DNA from: Pseudomonas sp. Ga0074129
Lineage (GTDB): Bacteria; Pseudomonadota; Gammaproteobacteria; Pseudomonadales; Pseudomonadaceae
Assembly (NCBI GenBank): GCA_001465025.1
Contig: LNDO01000062.1
Span: 1 to 64,000 of the forward strand
DNA length: 64,000 bases
Direction of reading: 5' to 3'
Both the position numbers and the translations under genes were made by a program. The notes under the pieces were generated by a model. The model was not told the origin of the DNA. It was given only the letters and a program-made list of their open reading frames with translations, and did not search any database. The stretch's first letter is position 1. Each line of letters opens with the position of its first letter. This document shows positions 61,339 to 64,000 of this stretch, piece after piece.

Positions 61339-63165
61339 CTACTGCGCAACAACCTCGCTCAGCTCATTAAACGCACGCCAGGCCTGATCCACGGCCGCGT
61401 GCAGGTAAGGGTCCCAACCAGCATCGGAGTTGGCGATGGCCACCGCACCCAAGGGCTGACGCGCCCGCTGCATCACCGCCGCACCACCGTCCGGGCCATC
61501 GAACAAGGGATTGCTGTAGTAGGAATAGCCATGCGGCCAGCGGTTGACCGTGATCGCCAGCACATCGCGCTGATGATCGAAACCACCGCCACCGAGTACG
61601 CGCTGCAACTGATCACGGATTTGCGCTTCGTAGTGGGCAAAGGTGCTGGTATAGATCTGCATGCGCGCGGCCCGCGCCTGTGTGCGCAGGTCCGGGCCAA
61701 CACCTGAGGCATGCGGCACATGCACCAGATGCAGGCACATGGGCTGTTCAGGATCATTCGGCGCCTGATAACCGCCCAGATCCACCGGGTAATCCAGCTT
61801 CATCAGGCTGAAGGGCATGCCCGGCGCGTACACCTCCTGCATGCCCAGTTCGGCCCAACTCTGCCAATTACGAATCACCACGTTGGCGTAGACCATGGGC
61901 AGTTTGACGTTCTGCGCCAACGCCTGCGCCTGAGGGGCCGGCAGGTCGCGCAGAATGTAAGGGATGAGCATGTTGTAGCAGGCCAGCACCGACTGCCGGG
62001 CGCGCACCCGGTAAAGCTGCCCCGCTTGGCTGTAGCCGATGTCCACGCCGCCCTCACGGTTGCGCACACTGACGACGGTGCTCGACAGGCGCAGGCGCAC
62101 ACGGTGCTCGGGGCGGTCCAAACGGCTGTAATCGAAGGCGGCCAGCACCACATCGTCCATGCCCTGCCCGGCGGCCACCGCCGGGATCAGGTCACGCACC
62201 AGCAGGCGGGCGACACCGGCATTGCCATCGGGGAAATGGTAGATGTACGGCTCTTCTTCGCTGTCATCCTCCTCCAGGCCCAGGCCGGCAAAGCCCGGAT
62301 AGCCGGCATAACGCGCGTAACTGGCCGGGAGAAAGTCGATGCGGTAGCCGTATTCGTCGCTGGAACGCTGCTGAAAGTAGGCGATGGCCTTGTCCGAAAG
62401 GCCGACATGACGCTTGAGATACGCCTGGTAACTCAAACTGTCGAGGTAGGCCTCGCGTTCATCGAGCGGCAGCGCCTGCAGGTAATTCTGCTCACCCGCA
62501 TACAGCGCCAGCAGGGCGGCGCGGTCGCTTTCAGGCAACGGGAACTGGCCAATAAAACCGGCCCAGTCGGGTTCTTCAGCACCGTCTGCATCCGGCTCGC
62601 CGACGACCAACCGGTCTTCGCCAAAAGTCTGCTGATCGAAAAACACCGCACTGTCCAACTCGTCATACAGGCGATGCTGAAAGGCCTGATGAAAGCGCTC
62701 CAGCTTGATCTCCAGCGCCGTCAGCAAGTGCTGCACCTCGGCGCTGAAATTGGCCTTGGGCGAGTCCAGCGATTCGCTGCCGCCATAGCCCAGCAGTAAA
62801 CGACCGCCCACACGAAACTCGTTGCGTTTGGCATGGCCACCGAAGTCGTCGTGATTATCCAGCAGCAGAATGCGCGCCTGCGGGTGGCGTTCACGGTAAA
62901 ACCAGGCAGCCGCCAAGCCGCTGATGCCGGCACCCACCACGACCAGGTCATAGTCTTCATGCTGGGGCAGGTGATCGGTGGCGAACACCTTGCGCTCCCA
63001 GCCCAGTTGATGCGCCACCTCAAAGCTGCCTACATGGCTGCCGCGCAAGCCCGTCAAGGCCGGCGGATTCACGCGCGACTCGGCGCGCAGAAAGCGCCAC
63101 GGCACCAGGCCGGCGGCAATCGTCAGCGCTGCCCCGTTGAGAAAATCTCGTCGTTTAATGCTCAT
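61339..63165 (-). CDS. Tat-exported FAD-dependent oxidoreductase (spermidine dehydrogenase-like)
   Basis: The 608-residue precursor has a twin-arginine signal (KRRDFLNGAALTIAAG) and an FAD-binding motif VVVGAGISGLAAAWFYRE (about 75-92), then LLDNHDDFGGHAKRNEF and a C-terminal motif NSDAGWDPYLHAAVDQA. The FGGHAKRNEF pattern and size suggest the SpdH-type spermidine dehydrogenase family of Pseudomonas, but the substrate is inferred. It is convergent with the GGDEF/EAL gene and the ATG at 63165 follows GAGG. Confidence 0.78.
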   Translation of the reverse strand: MSIKRRDFLNGAALTIAAGLVPWRFLRAESRVNPPALTGLRGSHVGSFEVAHQLGWERKVFATDHLPQHEDYDLVVVGAGISGLAAAWFYRERHPQARILLLDNHDDFGGHAKRNEFRVGGRLLLGYGGSESLDSPKANFSAEVQHLLTALEIKLERFHQAFQHRLYDELDSAVFFDQQTFGEDRLVVGEPDADGAEEPDWAGFIGQFPLPESDRAALLALYAGEQNYLQALPLDEREAYLDSLSYQAYLKRHVGLSDKAIAYFQQRSSDEYGYRIDFLPASYARYAGYPGFAGLGLEEDDSEEEPYIYHFPDGNAGVARLLVRDLIPAVAAGQGMDDVVLAAFDYSRLDRPEHRVRLRLSSTVVSVRNREGGVDIGYSQAGQLYRVRARQSVLACYNMLIPYILRDLPAPQAQALAQNVKLPMVYANVVIRNWQSWAELGMQEVYAPGMPFSLMKLDYPVDLGGYQAPNDPEQPMCLHLVHVPHASGVGPDLRTQARAARMQIYTSTFAHYEAQIRDQLQRVLGGGGFDHQRDVLAITVNRWPHGYSYYSNPLFDGPDGGAAVMQRARQPLGAVAIANSDAGWDPYLHAAVDQAWRAFNELSEVVAQ

Positions 63166-63281
63166 AACGCCTCACTGAAAGTCGCCGCTCAGGCCTCTGA
63201 ACATTGACCGGTATTCGCTACAACGCTGAGCCATCAGGCATGGGTAGGCATGATTCGATTGAGCCAGTTCCGCCCGGCACG

Positions 63282-64000
63282 TCAGTCCGTACGCCGGGCG
63301 TCTGCGGGCTGCACATGCCATTGCTTTGATTCAAAAGCCGCCACCGCCACCGGCTGGCTAAACAGGTAGCCCTGAAAGAACTGGCAACCGTTGTCGCGCA
63401 GCACATCCCACTGCGCCTGGGTTTCCACGCCTTCAGCGATGACCTCCAACCCGAGGCTTTGCGCCAGCGCCAGAATGGCGCGCACGATGGCTAGGCTGCT
63501 GCTTTCGGGCAGTTCGCGGACAAACGACTGATCGATTTTAAGCTGATTGAGCGGCAGCTGTTGCAGGTAGGCCATGGAGGAGTAGCCCGTACCAAAATCA
63601 TCAATCGAGAAGCGAATGCCGAGGGCCTGTAACGCCTGCATGCGCAGAGCAGCTTCGTGCTTGTCGCTGAGCAGCAGTGATTCGGTGATTTCCAGTTTTA
63701 ATTGGCGAGGGTTGGCCTGAGTCTCGGCCAGAATGCGCTGCACCTGAGCAATAAAATCGTCCGTGTAGAGCAAACGGCTGCTGATGTTTACCGCCAGGCT
63801 CAGCCCGGCAAACGCAGGCTGCGCAGCCCAGCGCGCCAGTATCTGGCAGCCTTGCTTGAGGAGGTACAGATCTAGCTCGGCGATCAGCCCGCTGCGCTCG
63901 GCAATCTCGATAAACAAGGCCGGGCCCAGCAAACCCCGCTGCGGATGCAGCCAACGCACCAACGCTTCCGCACCTTGCAACTCACCCAGGTGGTTCATTT
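63282..64000 (-). CDS. EAL-domain protein (cyclic di-GMP phosphodiesterase), 3' part
   Basis: This reading frame runs off the window; its first visible ATG at 63998 is not the real start, since GAEALVRW, the EAL motif itself, lies only about 9 codons in. The rest is an intact EAL domain with NISSRL, EITES, DDFGTGYSS, KIDQSFV and EGVET. N-terminal domains lie beyond 64000. It is upstream of the FAD enzyme on the same strand. Confidence 0.9.
   Translation of the reverse strand, partial: MNHLGELQGAEALVRWLHPQRGLLGPALFIEIAERSGLIAELDLYLLKQGCQILARWAAQPAFAGLSLAVNISSRLLYTDDFIAQVQRILAETQANPRQLKLEITESLLLSDKHEAALRMQALQALGIRFSIDDFGTGYSSMAYLQQLPLNQLKIDQSFVRELPESSSLAIVRAILALAQSLGLEVIAEGVETQAQWDVLRDNGCQFFQGYLFSQPVAVAAFESKQWHVQPADARRTD

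Overview
The window is a piece of a Pseudomonas chromosome. Nearly all of it is core genes in the order known from P. aeruginosa: the kdsD-kdsC-lptCAB-rpoN-hpf-ptsN-rapZ-ptsO block, the mreBCD-maf-rng-yhdP-nitrilase-tldD block, gatCAB, roxSR, leuS-lptE-holA, lipA, and the proA-to-lipB block running through pbpA-rodA-sltB1-rlpA-dacA. The base composition is GC-rich. Antisense and out-of-frame shadow ORFs of several hundred codons are common and were left out. Species cannot be named from the sequence alone.

Layout. 1-89 is the 3' end of an IS30-type transposase, the only mobile DNA seen. 237-7368 (+) holds Kdo/LPS transport genes, sigma-54 and the nitrogen PTS. 7492-20568 holds pmbA, tldD and the cell-shape block on the minus strand, with darP (+) inside it. 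20834-26086 (+) is gatCAB, a small RlpA-like lipoprotein, a cation antiporter and a carboxymuconolactone-decarboxylase-type protein. 26141-31236 is mostly on the minus strand: an AEC transporter, the redox two-component pair RoxSR, a YdcF-type protein and a zinc-ribbon protein, with a SIMPL protein on the plus strand. 31427-38569 (+) runs leuS, lptE, holA, arfA, a lytic transglycosylase and lipA. 38638-48855 (-) is one long cell-wall and housekeeping operon from proA to lipB. 49119-64000 is more accessory: an alpha/beta hydrolase with a PilZ-like tail, two methyltransferases, a DedA-PAP2 fusion, LrgAB, a MaoC protein, a MORN-repeat lipoprotein with a C13 (legumain/caspase-fold) peptidase domain, a periplasmic-sensor GGDEF/EAL protein, a Tat-exported FAD oxidoreductase and a truncated EAL protein.

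Themes. Envelope biogenesis dominates: Lpt components, Mre/RodA/PBP2 elongasome, four peptidoglycan-cleaving or RlpA-type proteins, and LrgAB. Regulation of interest visible in the DNA includes a sigma-54-like site overlapping a sigma-70 -10 box ahead of rpoN, a perfect hairpin inside the arfA coding region, a terminator-like hairpin between mreB and mreC, and a palindromic candidate operator before the alpha/beta hydrolase. I found no CRISPR array, tRNA or rRNA gene, phage, toxin-antitoxin pair or recognisable defence island. The least characterised systems here are the MORN-C13 lipoprotein and the hydrolase-PilZ-like protein.
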